The notes below the pieces were generated by a model, which ran no database searches, had not been told where the DNA came from, and saw only the letters and a program-made list of their open reading frames with translations. A stretch of 64,000 nt of DNA from Rhodoferax sp. OV413 (GTDB lineage: Bacteria; Pseudomonadota; Gammaproteobacteria; Burkholderiales; Burkholderiaceae_C), in contig CAMAWD010000004.1 in assembly GCA_945861785.1 (NCBI GenBank), forward strand, positions 80,575 to 144,574, in the 5' to 3' direction. Made by a program: the position numbers and the translations under genes. Positions 31,287 to 43,910 of this stretch are shown here, one piece after another (position 1 is the stretch's first letter; the number at the start of each line of letters is the position of its first letter).

Positions 31287-31949
31287 TCAGGCGCGCGCCT
31301 GCGCGGCCGGGGGCGCGCTGAGCAGCAGTTCTCGAAGGTCGCGCGCGAAACCCTCGAGGTCGGCCTCGATGCGGCCGATCATGCGCCCGAAGACGTTGTA
31401 GGCCAGCACAGCAGGAATAGCCACTGCAAGGCCGGCGGCCGTCATGATGAGGGCTTCACCCACCGGGCCGGCGATCCGGTCGATCGTGATCTGTCCGGCG
31501 CTGGAGATGCTGATCAGCGCGTGGTAGATGCCCCACACGGTGCCCAACAGCCCGACAAACGGTGCGGTCGCACCAACGGTGGCCAGCAGCACCTGCCCAT
31601 ACTGCAGCCGCGCCAGCACGGCATGCAAGGCCTGGCGCAAGACGCGTGTGAGCTGCTGGGAGCGGTCCCCGGCCGTGGCCAGGGTTCCGTGGCTGGTCAC
31701 CGTCGTGGCGGAAATCAGGGGCTCGACCATGGCTTCGCGGTCGAAGGCCCGGGCCTTTCGCAGGCCATCGGGCAGGTCGGCCGACTGCCAGAAGGCCGCA
31801 GTGCTGCGTGCCACATCGGTGCCGGCGCGGTGCAGCAGCCAGCCTTTCCAGAGGATCACGACCCAGCTGGCGCAGGACATCAGGAACAAGACAACGGCAA
31901 CCAGACGGGTGACGCCGTCACCGTCGGAGAGCAAGCGCACAAAGTTCAC
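31287..31949 (-). CDS. exbB: MotA/TolQ/ExbB proton channel family protein
   Basis: TVGATAPFVGLLGTVWGIYHALI, GEALIMTAAGLAVAIPAVLAYN; GTG start inferred. Confidence 0.9.
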   Translation of the reverse strand: MNFVRLLSDGDGVTRLVAVVLFLMSCASWVVILWKGWLLHRAGTDVARSTAAFWQSADLPDGLRKARAFDREAMVEPLISATTVTSHGTLATAGDRSQQLTRVLRQALHAVLARLQYGQVLLATVGATAPFVGLLGTVWGIYHALISISSAGQITIDRIAGPVGEALIMTAAGLAVAIPAVLAYNVFGRMIGRIEADLEGFARDLRELLLSAPPAAQARA

Positions 31950-32007
31950 CGGCTGCCCACCATGCCGCGACCAGCGGCGACTGCAGTGCCGATAGCGGGC
32001 GAGCGGC

Positions 32008-32844
32008 TCATTGCGAAGTGGCGTTGGCGGGCCCGAGTCCGAGCACGTCGAACATGTCGAACAGCCCCAGTTTGCGACCGCCCAGGAACCGCGCCGCACG
32101 CAAAGCGCCCTGCGCAAAGGTGGCGCGGCTTGACGACTTGTGGCTGATCTCGATGCGCTCACCGGTGCCGGCAAACAGGACCGTGTGGTCGCCGACGATG
32201 TCGCCGCCCCGAATGGTGGCGAAACCGATCGAAGATGGGTCGCGCTCGCCGGTCACGCCTTCGCGCGCAAAGACCGCGCAGTCCTTCAGATTGCGGCCGG
32301 TCGCGGCGGCGATGACTTCACCCATCTTCAAGGCGGTGCCGGAGGGTGCGTCGACCTTGTGGCGGTGGTGCGCTTCGATGATCTCGATGTCGTAACCGGT
32401 GGCCAGCGCCTTGGCCGCCATTTCGAGCAATTTCAGTGTCACGTTGACGCCAATGCTCATGTTCGGGGCCATCATGATGGCAATGTCACCGCCAGCCGCT
32501 GCAATGCCCGCCCTCTGCGCGTCGCTGAAGCCGGTGGTGCCTATCACCGCATTGACTCCGAGAGCGCGGCAAGTCTCCAGGTGGGCCATCGTACCGTCGG
32601 GTCGGGTGAAGTCGATCAGTACGTCGCTGCCCTGAAGGCCGAGGGTCAGGTCGGATTGGACCAGCACGCCGCTGCTGCGCCCCAGGAATGCGGTGGCGTC
32701 GGTGCCAACCGATGCGGCCCCGGCCATGTCCAGGGCGCCGCTGAGCACGCAGTCGTCACTGGCCAGCACCAACTCGATCAACATGTGGCCCATGCGGCCG
32801 GATGCACCCGCAATACAGATCCTGTGCTTGGTGGCGGTGTTCAT
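32008..32844 (-). CDS. dapB: 4-hydroxy-tetrahydrodipicolinate reductase
   Basis: [34 protein letters not shown]. Confidence 0.96.
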   Translation of the reverse strand: MNTATKHRICIAGASGRMGHMLIELVLASDDCVLSGALDMAGAASVGTDATAFLGRSSGVLVQSDLTLGLQGSDVLIDFTRPDGTMAHLETCRALGVNAVIGTTGFSDAQRAGIAAAGGDIAIMMAPNMSIGVNVTLKLLEMAAKALATGYDIEIIEAHHRHKVDAPSGTALKMGEVIAAATGRNLKDCAVFAREGVTGERDPSSIGFATIRGGDIVGDHTVLFAGTGERIEISHKSSSRATFAQGALRAARFLGGRKLGLFDMFDVLGLGPANATSQ

Positions 32845-32856
32845 CGGTAGCTGGGC

Positions 32857-33399
32857 TCAGGGCGCGGATGGCTCGAGCGGCGGATAGGTCGCGGGCAAGG
32901 GTGGCAGGGCTTTGGGCTCGGCGGGTTTGGCCGCAGCCGGGAACTGCTTGAGCGACTCCTCGGTGGCCTCCAGCATGGGAGCTTCTGCTGTCTTGCGGCC
33001 CTTGCCCAGGGAGGCGACGAACTCGGCTTCTGTGGGCAGCGCGTCGGCTTCGAAGCGAGCGAGGACGCCGCCGTTGAAAAACACCGTCACCTTGCGCAGT
33101 TGCGGTTCTTCGCCCTGGCGCTTGAAGGTGAAAACATAGTCCCAGCGGTCGCTGTGGAAAACGCTTTGCAGCAACGGTGTGCCGAGCAGATCCCGAACCT
33201 GTTGGCGCTCCATGCCGGGCTTGAGTTGTGCGACCTGCTCGCTTGACACAAAGTTGCCCTGGACGATGTCGATGCGGTAGGGCGACACCACGCTGGCCAT
33301 GCGCAGACTCGCTCCCTCAAAGCCGGAGCAACCCGCCAGCGTGGCACAAATCACCACGAGCAGGCTGATACGCGTGGCTTGGCGGACGGAGTCGGACAT
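32857..33399 (-). CDS. bamE: Outer membrane assembly lipoprotein BamE
   Basis: Lipobox LAGCSGF; PYRIDIVQGNFVSSEQVAQLKPGMERQQVRDLLGTPLL. Confidence 0.92.
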   Translation of the reverse strand: MSDSVRQATRISLLVVICATLAGCSGFEGASLRMASVVSPYRIDIVQGNFVSSEQVAQLKPGMERQQVRDLLGTPLLQSVFHSDRWDYVFTFKRQGEEPQLRKVTVFFNGGVLARFEADALPTEAEFVASLGKGRKTAEAPMLEATEESLKQFPAAAKPAEPKALPPLPATYPPLEPSAP

Positions 33400-33483
33400 G
33401 GGTTGGGGCAGGACGATATGATCGGGGCATTGTAGCCGCTGAGCCACCATCGGCAGGCCGTCTCCCTGAGGTAGAACACCGCC

Positions 33484-33930
33484 ATGGCCAACATCGACGA
33501 ACTCAAGAGCACCGGGCTCAAGGCCACGGTGCCGCGCCTCAAGATCCTCGAGATTTTCCAGAAGGGCGTGCAACGCCACATGACAGCCGAAGACGTTTTT
33601 CGGGTGCTGCTCGGCGAACGTTCCGATGTGGGGCTGGCAACGGTTTACCGGGTCCTTGCGCAATTCGAGCAGGCCGGCATCCTGAGCCGCAGCCATTTCG
33701 AGAGCGGCAAGGCGGTGTACGAACTCAATGAAGGGCAGCACCATGACCATCTGGTGTGCCTGGATTGCGGCAAGGTCGAGGAGTTCTACGACGCGGAGAT
33801 CGAGCGGCGCCAGCATGCCGTTGCAAAGACCAAGGGCTTCGCGATTGCCGACCACGCCCTGAGCCTGTATGCCAACTGCACCAAGGCTGACTGCCCCAAC
33901 CGCTTGTCGACAGTGCGTTGCGCCGCCTGA
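33484..33930 (+). CDS. fur: Ferric uptake regulator
   Basis: [53 protein letters not shown]. Confidence 0.96.
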   Translation: MANIDELKSTGLKATVPRLKILEIFQKGVQRHMTAEDVFRVLLGERSDVGLATVYRVLAQFEQAGILSRSHFESGKAVYELNEGQHHDHLVCLDCGKVEEFYDAEIERRQHAVAKTKGFAIADHALSLYANCTKADCPNRLSTVRCAA

Positions 33931-33945
33931 ACGCCTGGGTTCGAA

Positions 33946-34911
33946 TCAGGGGCCGTTCGCGCCTGGCTCCTGGCCCATGGCCTTTCGATGGCGCTCCACG
34001 AACTCCTTGTAGGTGTCAATACCACGCAACTGCAGGATGGTATTGCGCACGGCGGCTTCCACCAGCACGGCGATATTGCGTCCCGCCACCACCTGGATGA
34101 CCACCTTCAGGACTGCAATCCCCAGCACATCCTGTGTCAGTGGCTCATAGGGAATGCGTTCATATTCGCGCTCCAGGGTTTCGCGCCGGACCAGGTGCAC
34201 GATCAGCTTGAGGCGCATCTTGCGGCGCACGGCGGTTTCGCCAAAAATCACGCGAATGTCGAGCAGGCCGATGCCGCGCACTTCCAGCAGGTTTTGCAGG
34301 AGATCGGGGCAACGCCCTTCGATCGTGGTCTGGTTGATGCGGTACAGGTCGACCGCATCGTCGGCGACCAGGCCATTGCCGCGTGAAATAAGTTCCAGGC
34401 CCAACTCGCTCTTGCCCAGGCCCGACTCCCCCGTGATCAGCACGCCGAGGCCGAGTATGTCCATCAGGACGCCGTGCATCGTGGTGCGTTCGGCGAAATG
34501 CTTGGACAGATAGGCGCGCAGCACATCGATCACAAACGCCGAGGAACCCTCCGTGGCGAACATCGGGATCTGGGCGCGTTCACACATCGAGAGCAATGCG
34601 TCGGGTGCTGTCTGGCCATCCGCCAGCACCAGCACCGGCGGCTCGAGCGTCACGATGCGGGAAATGCGCCGCGTGCAGTCGTCGGGGCTGGCGCTGGTCA
34701 GGTAAGCGATCTCGCGTTCACCCAGGATCTGGACCCGGTAGGGGTGGATGTAGTTGAGGTAACCCACCAGGTCGGCGCCTGAGCGCGCCGCGCGTACCGC
34801 GACATCATCGAAACGCCGTTCGGATGCACCGAGGCCGGCAACCCATTGCCACTTGAGATGGGCCCGGAATTCCTCGAACATGACGTCAGCGCTGACAACG
34901 GTGGGTTTCAT
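33946..34911 (-). CDS. hprK: HPr kinase/phosphorylase
   Basis: [45 protein letters not shown]. Confidence 0.95.
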   Translation of the reverse strand: MKPTVVSADVMFEEFRAHLKWQWVAGLGASERRFDDVAVRAARSGADLVGYLNYIHPYRVQILGEREIAYLTSASPDDCTRRISRIVTLEPPVLVLADGQTAPDALLSMCERAQIPMFATEGSSAFVIDVLRAYLSKHFAERTTMHGVLMDILGLGVLITGESGLGKSELGLELISRGNGLVADDAVDLYRINQTTIEGRCPDLLQNLLEVRGIGLLDIRVIFGETAVRRKMRLKLIVHLVRRETLEREYERIPYEPLTQDVLGIAVLKVVIQVVAGRNIAVLVEAAVRNTILQLRGIDTYKEFVERHRKAMGQEPGANGP

Positions 34912-34953
34912 GGCACTTTTACAGTCCCGGAAAACAGGCGCTCGCTGCGCCTG

Positions 34954-35421
34954 TCAGGACGATGGAGTCGGTTTCCAGTGTGAAATCAGCGTGTGCAGTT
35001 GCACTGCATCGGTGCTGGCGTTGAGCTTGTCGCGCAAGGTAGCGTCGCTGAGCAGCTCCGCGATTTCCGAGAGGATTTCAAGGTGTTTCTGGGTTGCCGC
35101 CTCGGGCACCAGCAGAAAAATCATCAAACGCACCGCCTGATCGTCGGGTGCATCGAAGCCGATCGGCTTGGCGAGCAGGAAGACTGCCGCCATGGGTGCT
35201 TTCAGACCCTTGATTCGGCCATGGGGGATGGCGACGCCATGACCCAGACCGGTCGACCCGAGCCGCTCGCGGGAGAACAGGCTGTCTGTGACGAGTGCCC
35301 GGCTCAGCCCGTGCAGGTTCTCGAACAGCAGGCCGGCTTCTTCGAACGCCCGCTTCTTGCTGGTGGCATCTAAGCTAACGAGCACTTGCGCGGGTGGCAG
35401 GATGGATGCGAGTCGGTTCAT
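34954..35421 (-). CDS. ptsN: PTS IIA-like nitrogen regulatory protein
   Basis: MNRLASILPPAQVLVSLDATSKKRAFEEAG; RERLGSTGLGHGVAIPHGRIKGL. Confidence 0.93.
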   Translation of the reverse strand: MNRLASILPPAQVLVSLDATSKKRAFEEAGLLFENLHGLSRALVTDSLFSRERLGSTGLGHGVAIPHGRIKGLKAPMAAVFLLAKPIGFDAPDDQAVRLMIFLLVPEAATQKHLEILSEIAELLSDATLRDKLNASTDAVQLHTLISHWKPTPSS

Positions 35422-35448
35422 GGTCGGATGGTGGACGATTATGCCCAC

Positions 35449-35470
35449 AAAAAAACCGCCCGACAGGCGG
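35449..35470 (-). terminator. Rho-independent terminator of hpf
   Basis: Minus strand CCGCC-tgtcg-GGCGG followed by TTTTTTT, just downstream of the hpf stop. Confidence 0.75.
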
Positions 35471-35499
35471 ACGGTTTCAGGGTGGTCAGGTCGGCGCGC

Positions 35500-35829
35500 C
35501 TACATCACGCGCTTTGGCGCTTCGTGGTGGTGATTCTGAAGGCGGTCCTTGTGCCGCACCACCTGCCGGTCGAGTTTGTCGACCAGTTCGTCTACCGCAG
35601 CATAGAGATCGGAGTGCGAGCTTTCTGCAAACATGTCGCTGCCCTTGACATGGATGTTGCACTCGGCGCGTTGCCTTCGTTCCTTTTCCTTCTGTTTCTC
35701 CACAGTCAGCAGCACCTTGACATCGACCAGCTGGTCGAAGTGGCGGGTGATGCGATCAAGCTTGGTTGTGACGTAGTTTCTCAGGGCCGGTGTGACTTCG
35801 AGGTGATGACCGCTGATCGTCAAGTTCAT
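35500..35829 (-). CDS. hpf: Ribosome hibernation promoting factor
   Basis: [57 protein letters not shown]. Confidence 0.95.
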   Translation of the reverse strand: MNLTISGHHLEVTPALRNYVTTKLDRITRHFDQLVDVKVLLTVEKQKEKERRQRAECNIHVKGSDMFAESSHSDLYAAVDELVDKLDRQVVRHKDRLQNHHHEAPKRVM

Positions 35830-36083
35830 GGATTTCCTCCTGTTGCGCTTGCCATTGATAGAGCCGCGGACGGAAACCGCCCTTGGCCAGAAACCCCCCG
35901 AGGGGATACACATTTGCCGGATTCACTGCGGTCACTATGCTCCCGATGGCTCCCAAATGCAAGCGCTGCGCGCGCAAACGCAGGTCCGTGTGTGTGGCCC
36001 GCTGGCCGAGGCGCGGCCTGGATCCTTGCGCTTGATCCGGTAATTGTTTGCAATAGACCAGGAGAACATTGCAGAATGTCGCA

Positions 36084-37289
36084 ATGAGCCTTGACACCAT
36101 CATCCATGCGGGTTTGCGCCAATATGGTCGACCGACAGTGGGGCTGGTTTTGATGGGGGGTGGGGCCCGGACCGCCTACCAGGTCGGGGTGCTGAAGGCG
36201 ATGGCAACACTGCTCAAGATCCATCCTGCCGCCGCGCGGACTTTCCCGTTCCAGGTGCTGGTGGGCACTTCTGCAGGTGCCATCAACGCCGCGTTTCTCG
36301 CCAGCCGTGCGATGCAGGGCCTGCAGGCGTTCGGGCAATTGGCCGAGTTCTGGGGTCGCCTGCGCTCGACCGACGTTTACCGGCTCAATGTGCCGCAGTG
36401 GGTGCGTTTCAGCCGGATTGCGGTCGCGTGGAGCTTGTCACGCCATGCGCGGGCCAACGGCGCCTTGCTGGACAACACACCTCTGACCAAGATCCTGCGT
36501 GATGGCATCCCGCTCGAGGGCATCGACGAAGCCCTGCGGTCCAACACGATCGACGCGCTTGCGGTCACCGGATCAAGTTATTCCAGCGGTGTTCACTGGA
36601 CGTTCTGCCATACCGCAAGCCGTGACGAATTTCAGGGATGGGTCCGGCCAGGCCGCCGCGCCGAGTACCAGCGCCTGAGCATCGACCATCTGATGGCGTC
36701 CAGCGCGATTCCGTTCCTGTTTCCGGCGACCGCCTTGAAGGTGGATGGCCGGCAAGAGCATTTTGGTGATGGTTCGATGCGCCAGGTCACGCCACTGTCG
36801 CCGGCGATGCACCTGGGCGCACGCAAGATCCTGGTGATCGGCGTCGGTCAGCCGGAGCGCCCGGGGCTGGGCAAGGCGCAAGTGGCGACCAACATGACAG
36901 GACCGACCCTGGGCAGCATGGCGGGCCACGTCATGGCCAGCGTGTTCCATGACACGCTGCAGGCGGATGTGGAGCAGACACAGCGCGTCACCCAGACCAT
37001 CAACCGCCTGCCTCCCGAGGCCGCTGCGGCGATGCCCTACAAGCCGATCGATGTGCTTGCAATCGCTCCGACGCGTTCCCTTGACGGGCTGGCACAGCAA
37101 TACACGTTCGCGTTGCCTGCCTCCATCCGGGATGCGCTCGGGACCTTGGGTGTTTTGAAGGGCAGTGGGGGAACCCTGGCCAGCTACCTGTTGTTCGAGC
37201 CAGATTTTGTCCAGGCCCTGATCGAGATGGGCGAAGGCGACGCCCTTGCGCTGAAGGACGAACTGCTGGAACTCATCCTGGGCGACTGA
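36084..37289 (+). CDS. Patatin-like phospholipase
   Basis: GLVLMGGGARTAYQVGVLKAM, LVGTSAGAINAAFLA (GxSxG), DGSMRQ. Confidence 0.92.
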   Translation: MSLDTIIHAGLRQYGRPTVGLVLMGGGARTAYQVGVLKAMATLLKIHPAAARTFPFQVLVGTSAGAINAAFLASRAMQGLQAFGQLAEFWGRLRSTDVYRLNVPQWVRFSRIAVAWSLSRHARANGALLDNTPLTKILRDGIPLEGIDEALRSNTIDALAVTGSSYSSGVHWTFCHTASRDEFQGWVRPGRRAEYQRLSIDHLMASSAIPFLFPATALKVDGRQEHFGDGSMRQVTPLSPAMHLGARKILVIGVGQPERPGLGKAQVATNMTGPTLGSMAGHVMASVFHDTLQADVEQTQRVTQTINRLPPEAAAAMPYKPIDVLAIAPTRSLDGLAQQYTFALPASIRDALGTLGVLKGSGGTLASYLLFEPDFVQALIEMGEGDALALKDELLELILGD

Positions 37290-37427
37290 AGCCAGGGCGT
37301 CCGGCAGGCCGCCAATGCGATAATTTGAGGGCATCATTTTCCGGAGTCCGCCTGCGGGATTGCTGCCCCGACCGGCGGCTTTCCACTCCCAGCCCCTTCA
37401 GTACCACCGATCACCGGGAGAGCGTTC

Positions 37428-38414
37428 ATGCTCAATGTCTTCACGCTCGCCAACGGCCGACTGTTCCAGGAGGAAATCGAGTCGCTGGAAGAATTGTCCC
37501 AGTTCCAGCCGATCTGGGTCGACCTGGAGTCCCCGACACCCGACGAGAAGCGCTGGGTCAAGCAGTATTTCGGCCTGTCCATTCCCGAGGACGCGATGGA
37601 CGAGGACATCGAGGAGTCGGCACGTTTCTATACCGAGGACAACGGCGACCTGCATATCCGCAGCGACTTCCTGATCGCCGACAACGAGGACCCGCGCACG
37701 GTCCGGGTGGCATTCATCCTGAATCTGGTCAACGTTGAACTGCGCAGCAAGGGCGTGCTGTTTTCCATCCACGACGAAGATGTGCCTGTGTTCCGGCTGT
37801 TGCGGATGCGTGCCCGCCGGGCGCCAGGCCTGATCGAAGACGCCAAGGAAGTGCTGCTCAAGCTGTTCGATGCCGACGCCGAGTACTCGGCCGATACGCT
37901 CGAAGGCATCTACGACGAACTGGAAAAGGTCAGCGAGAAGGTGCTGTCCGGCAACGTCACCGATGTGCTGGCCGGCGAGGTGCTGGGTGCTATCGCCCGC
38001 CATGAAGACATGAACGGCCGCATTCGCCGCAATGTGATGGACACCCGGCGTGCGGTCAGTTTCATGATGCGAAGCAAGATGCTGAACGCCGAGCAGTTCG
38101 ACGAGGCACGGCAGATTTTGCGCGACATCGATTCGCTCGATTCACACACAGCCTTCCTGTTCGACAAGATCAACTTCCTGATGGACGCCACAGTCGGTTT
38201 CATCAACATCAACCAGAACAAGATCATCAAGATATTCTCGGTTGCCAGCGTGGCGCTGTTGCCGCCCACCCTGATCGCCAGCCTGTACGGCATGAACTTC
38301 CAGTTCATGCCGGAGCTCGGCTGGACGCTGGGTTATCCCTATGCACTGTTGCTGATGGCGGCCAGCGGCATTGTTCCGATGTGGTACTTCCGGCGCCGCG
38401 GCTGGCTCAAATAG
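37428..38414 (+). CDS. corA: CorA family magnesium/cobalt transporter
   Basis: C-terminal PPTLIASLYGMNFQFMPELGW (GMN motif) and two TM helices. Confidence 0.95.
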   Translation: MLNVFTLANGRLFQEEIESLEELSQFQPIWVDLESPTPDEKRWVKQYFGLSIPEDAMDEDIEESARFYTEDNGDLHIRSDFLIADNEDPRTVRVAFILNLVNVELRSKGVLFSIHDEDVPVFRLLRMRARRAPGLIEDAKEVLLKLFDADAEYSADTLEGIYDELEKVSEKVLSGNVTDVLAGEVLGAIARHEDMNGRIRRNVMDTRRAVSFMMRSKMLNAEQFDEARQILRDIDSLDSHTAFLFDKINFLMDATVGFININQNKIIKIFSVASVALLPPTLIASLYGMNFQFMPELGWTLGYPYALLLMAASGIVPMWYFRRRGWLK

Positions 38415-38454
38415 GCGCGCCGGCCGATTCCATGGGCGGCGCGTGTCCGGGGGT

Positions 38455-39204
38455 TCAGGCACCAGGCAGCAGGTGCATCAACTGCCCGATGATCGCACGC
38501 GCATGTTGGCTCGCGACATGGGTCACGAAATGCTGGAAATCTGTTGGCGAATCCTCGTCCGAGCGGTCGGATATTGTCCTGACCGCCGCAAACGGAATGC
38601 CATAGTCATGGCAGACCTGCGCCACTGCCGCGCCTTCCATTTCCAGGGCCAGCGGCTCCATGCCAGCACCCCGCAACGCTGACCGGATCAGCGCAGCGGA
38701 CCGCGCGGTGGACACGAACTGGTCGCCGCTGGCGATCAGGCCCTGGTGCAGCCTGGGTGCGCGCACTGGCACGTCCACGCGCGGGCTGGCAAGGCTTATG
38801 CGGCAGGCCTCGGCCAGCAGAGCGGACAAATCGGCATCGCAGCCAAAACCCGCGCGCCCGTACAGCGGGATTTCGAACCGTGGGAACAGCGGGGATGCAT
38901 CCATGTCGTGCTGCACGAATCCGGTTGCCACGACCAGGTCGCCGACGTGCACATCGTCCCCGAGGCCTCCCGCAACACCCGTGAAGACGACGCGTTGTAC
39001 CGCAAAAGCCTCGATCAGGGTGGTGGTGGTGGTCGCGGCTGCCACCTTTCCAATGCGCGACAGCGCCAACACCACGGACTGGCCACGCAAATGCCCTTGC
39101 CAGTAATCCCGGCCCGCCCGTTGCACGCGGCGCGCTCCGTGCAACTGTTCGATCAGGCCCTGCTGCTCCTGCGCCAGGGCGCTCAGAATTGCGGTGGTGG
39201 CCAA
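38455..39204 (-). CDS. mtnN: 5'-methylthioadenosine/S-adenosylhomocysteine nucleosidase
   Basis: FTGVAGGLGDDVHVGDLVVATGFVQHDMDASPLFPRFEIP; LEMEGAAVAQVC. Confidence 0.88.
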   Translation of the reverse strand: MATTAILSALAQEQQGLIEQLHGARRVQRAGRDYWQGHLRGQSVVLALSRIGKVAAATTTTTLIEAFAVQRVVFTGVAGGLGDDVHVGDLVVATGFVQHDMDASPLFPRFEIPLYGRAGFGCDADLSALLAEACRISLASPRVDVPVRAPRLHQGLIASGDQFVSTARSAALIRSALRGAGMEPLALEMEGAAVAQVCHDYGIPFAAVRTISDRSDEDSPTDFQHFVTHVASQHARAIIGQLMHLLPGA

Positions 39205-39215
39205 ACCCGTGTTGC

Positions 39216-40889
39216 CTACTTGTCGCGCAGCTCGCGGCGAAGGATCTTGCCCACGGGGGTCTTGGGAAGTTCGGCGCGGAACTCGATGACCTTTGGCTGC
39301 TTGTAACCAGTGAGGTTTTCCTTGCAGTAGGCGCGTACGTCGGCTTCGTTGAGCGCGGAGTCTTTCTTGACGATCACGAGCTTGACTGCTTCGCCGGTTT
39401 TGGCGTCAGGCACACCGACACAGGCGCACTCCAGCACGCCGGGCAACTGGGAGACCACGTCCTCGAGTTCGGTGGGGAACACGTTGAAACCGCTGACCAG
39501 CACCATGTCCTTCTTGCGGTCCACGATCTTGAAAAATCCACGCTCGTCCATGGTGCCGATGTCACCCGACTTGAAGTACCCGTCTGGTGTCATCACCTTG
39601 GCGGTTTCGTCTGGCCGCTGCCAGTAGCCCGCCATCACTTGCGGTCCCTTGATCGCGATTTCGCCGGCCTGCCCCGGGCCGACCTCGTTGCCCTCGTCGT
39701 CGAGCAGTTTCATCCAGGTGTTGGGCAGCGGCACACCGATGGAGCCGCTGTATTCGGTGGCAGTCGCAGGGTTGCCACAGGCGGTGGGTGAGGTTTCGCT
39801 GAGCCCGTAACCCTCCAGGATCGGGGAGCCGGTCTTCTGGAGCCACAACCTGGCGACCGCGCTCTGCACCGCCGTGCCACCGCCGGTCGAGCCTTTCAGG
39901 TGGCTCCAGTCGACGGTCTTGAAATCGGGGTGGTTGGCCATGCCGCTGAACAGGGTGTTGACAGCCGGCATGACGTGGATCCGGTGCTTGGAGAGTTCCT
40001 TGAACATTGCGGGCAGGTCGCGCGGGTTGGGAATCAGAATCAGCTTGCCGCCCATGCGCATGGACAACATCATGCAATAGGTGAACGCAAAGATATGGTA
40101 CAGCGGCAGCGCGCAGACCGAAGTCGGTTGTTCGTTCGGCGCTATCTTGGCCATCAGTGGCGCACCCCAGGCTTCGTTTTGCAACACGTTGGCCACCAGG
40201 TTGCGGTGCAGCAGCACTGCGCCCTTCGAGACACCGGTGGTGCCGCCGGTGTACTGCAGGACCGCCACGTCGTCGCCCTTGATCGGCGGCTTTTTCAATG
40301 TGGCGGCAGTGCCCTGGGCAACAGCCTGGTTGAAGCGGACCGCTGCCGGAAGGTTGAAGGCCGGAACCAGCTTTTTGGAATGCCGAACCACATAGTTGAC
40401 CAGCGCGCCCTTGAGCAAGCCGAGCTGGTCACCCATGGCGCACAGCACAACGTGTTTGACCTGGGTCGACGCGATGCACTTTTCCAGCGTGGTGGCAAAG
40501 TTCTCCAGGATCACGATCGCCTTGGCGCCCGAGTCCTTCAACTGGTGCTCCAGCTCGCGCGGGGTGTACAGGGGGTTGATGTTCACAAGCACCATGCCGG
40601 CGCGCAGGATCGCAGCCACCGCTACCGGGTACTGCGGCACATTGGGCATCATGACCGCGACCCGGTCTCCCTTGGCCAGGCCCAGGTTTTGCAGGTAGGC
40701 AGCGAAGGCCTGGCTCAGGCTGTCGGTCTGGGCATAGGTGATGTCCCGGCCCATGAAGCTGTACGCCACCTTGGGCCCGTACTTCGCGAAGCTGTCATCC
40801 ATCAAAGCGACGATCGACCCATATTGCGCCACGTCGATGTCGGCCGGTACGCCCGGCGGATAACTTCCGAGCCAGATGCGGTCAGTCAT
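39216..40889 (-). CDS. fadD: Long-chain-fatty-acid--CoA ligase
   Basis: LQYTGGTTGVSKGAVLLHRN, EGYGLSETSP, GYFKSGDIGTMDERGFFKIVDRKKDM. Confidence 0.93.
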   Translation of the reverse strand: MTDRIWLGSYPPGVPADIDVAQYGSIVALMDDSFAKYGPKVAYSFMGRDITYAQTDSLSQAFAAYLQNLGLAKGDRVAVMMPNVPQYPVAVAAILRAGMVLVNINPLYTPRELEHQLKDSGAKAIVILENFATTLEKCIASTQVKHVVLCAMGDQLGLLKGALVNYVVRHSKKLVPAFNLPAAVRFNQAVAQGTAATLKKPPIKGDDVAVLQYTGGTTGVSKGAVLLHRNLVANVLQNEAWGAPLMAKIAPNEQPTSVCALPLYHIFAFTYCMMLSMRMGGKLILIPNPRDLPAMFKELSKHRIHVMPAVNTLFSGMANHPDFKTVDWSHLKGSTGGGTAVQSAVARLWLQKTGSPILEGYGLSETSPTACGNPATATEYSGSIGVPLPNTWMKLLDDEGNEVGPGQAGEIAIKGPQVMAGYWQRPDETAKVMTPDGYFKSGDIGTMDERGFFKIVDRKKDMVLVSGFNVFPTELEDVVSQLPGVLECACVGVPDAKTGEAVKLVIVKKDSALNEADVRAYCKENLTGYKQPKVIEFRAELPKTPVGKILRRELRDK

Positions 40890-40955
40890 GGTCTGTTCTC
40901 CAGTTGTCTGCAGGTCGGCTTGCCGTATCCGTGGGTAGCCGCTCCCCGGGGCTGC

Positions 40956-42391
<1,436 letters not shown>

Positions 42392-42395
<4 letters not shown>

Positions 42396-42727
42396 GCTTT
42401 GTCTCCGCTGGTTGCCGCGCCTGTGGCGGAGCCCTTCTTTTCCTTCTTCCTGAACATCTCCAGCATTCGCCGTGTGACGAGGAAACCGCCGAAGATGTTG
42501 ACCGAAGCCAGCGCCACTGCCAGCACGCCCATGGTCTTTCCGAGAGTGGTCTCGGTCATTGCCGCTGCCAGCATCGCGCCGACGATGACGATCGCCGAAA
42601 TCGCATTGGTGACTGCCATCAGCGGGGTATGCAGGGCCGGTGTGACTGTCCAGACCACGTGGTAACCCACGTAGATGGCCAGCACAAAGATGATCAGGTT
42701 GGTGATGGTGGGGGAAACAAGGTCCAT
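42392..42727 (-). CDS. pntAb: NAD(P) transhydrogenase alpha subunit, membrane part
   Basis: GYHVVWTVTPALHTPLMAVTNAISAIVIVGAM; overlaps pntB start. Confidence 0.94.
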
Positions 42728-42782
42728 TTTTACTCTCCGTGGCAATTCAGTGGGGTCTCTCGCGGCGGGTGCAGCTGAGGGA

Positions 42783-43910
42783 CTACTTTCGCTTGACTTC
42801 GCCGCCCTGCGTCATCAGGCAGGCCGCCACGATGTCGTCGTTCAGGTCCACCTGCAAAGTGCCATCCTTGGTGATGATCAATTTCAGGAAGTCCAGCACG
42901 TTGCGCGCATACAGCGACGACGAGTCGGCCGCGACCAGTGCCGGCAGGTTGGTCTCGCCAACAATCGTCACCCCGTGCTTGACCACGGTGCGGTCGGCTT
43001 CGGACAGCGGGCAGTTGCCGCCACCGTTGGGGCCCTTGCCGGCGGCGATGTCGATGATCACCGAGCCGGGCTTCATGCTTGCCACCATCTCCTCGGTGAT
43101 CAGCGTAGGCGCCGCGCGCCCGGGAATCAGGGCCGTGGAGATCACCACGTCGGCCTGTGCCACGCGTTTGGCCACTTCGATCTTCTGGCGCTCCAGCCAG
43201 CTGGCTGGCATCGGTTTGGCATAACCGCCAACCCCGACCGCAGCTTCTTTTTCCTCCGGCGTGTCATAAGAAACGTCGATGAACTTGCCGCCGAGGGATT
43301 CCACCTGTTCCTTGACGCTGGGGCGCACGTCGGAGGCCTCGATCACCGCGCCCAGGCGTTTGGCGGTGGCGATTGCCTGCAGGCCTGCGACACCCACACC
43401 CAGGATGACCACGCGCGCTGCCTTGACCGTGCCGGCGGCTGTCATCAGCATCGGGAAGAAGCGCTGGTATTTGTCGGCGGCGATCATCACCGCCTTGTAG
43501 CCGGCGATGTTGGCCTGGGAAGACAACACGTCCATGCTTTGGGCGCGGGTCGTGCGGGGGGCCGCCTCCAGCGCGAAACTGGTCAGCCCGGCAACGGCCA
43601 GGCGCTGGAGCCCGGGTGCATCGAACGGGTTGAGCATGCCGACCAGGGCCGTCCCGGGCTGCATCATGGCGGCCTCGGCGTCTGACGGGCTGCGCACCTT
43701 GAGCACCAGCGCACAGGCCAGGGCGCCGGCCGCGTCCGTGATTTCCGCTCCGGCCGCCGTGTAAGCCGCATCCGTCACGCTGGCCGCAACGCCGGCGCCG
43801 GACTGGATGCGCAGCGTGTGCCCCTGGGTCTTGAGTTTTTTTGCAGTCTCTGGGGTGATGGCGACGCGGGTCTCGCCGATCGTGGTCTCTGCCGGAATGC
43901 CAATGAGCAT
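42783..43910 (-). CDS. pntAa: NAD(P) transhydrogenase alpha subunit, NAD-binding part
   Basis: MLIGIPAETTIGETRVAITPETAKKL; VVILGVGVAGLQAIATAKRLGAVIEASDVRP. Confidence 0.95.
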   Translation of the reverse strand: MLIGIPAETTIGETRVAITPETAKKLKTQGHTLRIQSGAGVAASVTDAAYTAAGAEITDAAGALACALVLKVRSPSDAEAAMMQPGTALVGMLNPFDAPGLQRLAVAGLTSFALEAAPRTTRAQSMDVLSSQANIAGYKAVMIAADKYQRFFPMLMTAAGTVKAARVVILGVGVAGLQAIATAKRLGAVIEASDVRPSVKEQVESLGGKFIDVSYDTPEEKEAAVGVGGYAKPMPASWLERQKIEVAKRVAQADVVISTALIPGRAAPTLITEEMVASMKPGSVIIDIAAGKGPNGGGNCPLSEADRTVVKHGVTIVGETNLPALVAADSSSLYARNVLDFLKLIITKDGTLQVDLNDDIVAACLMTQGGEVKRK

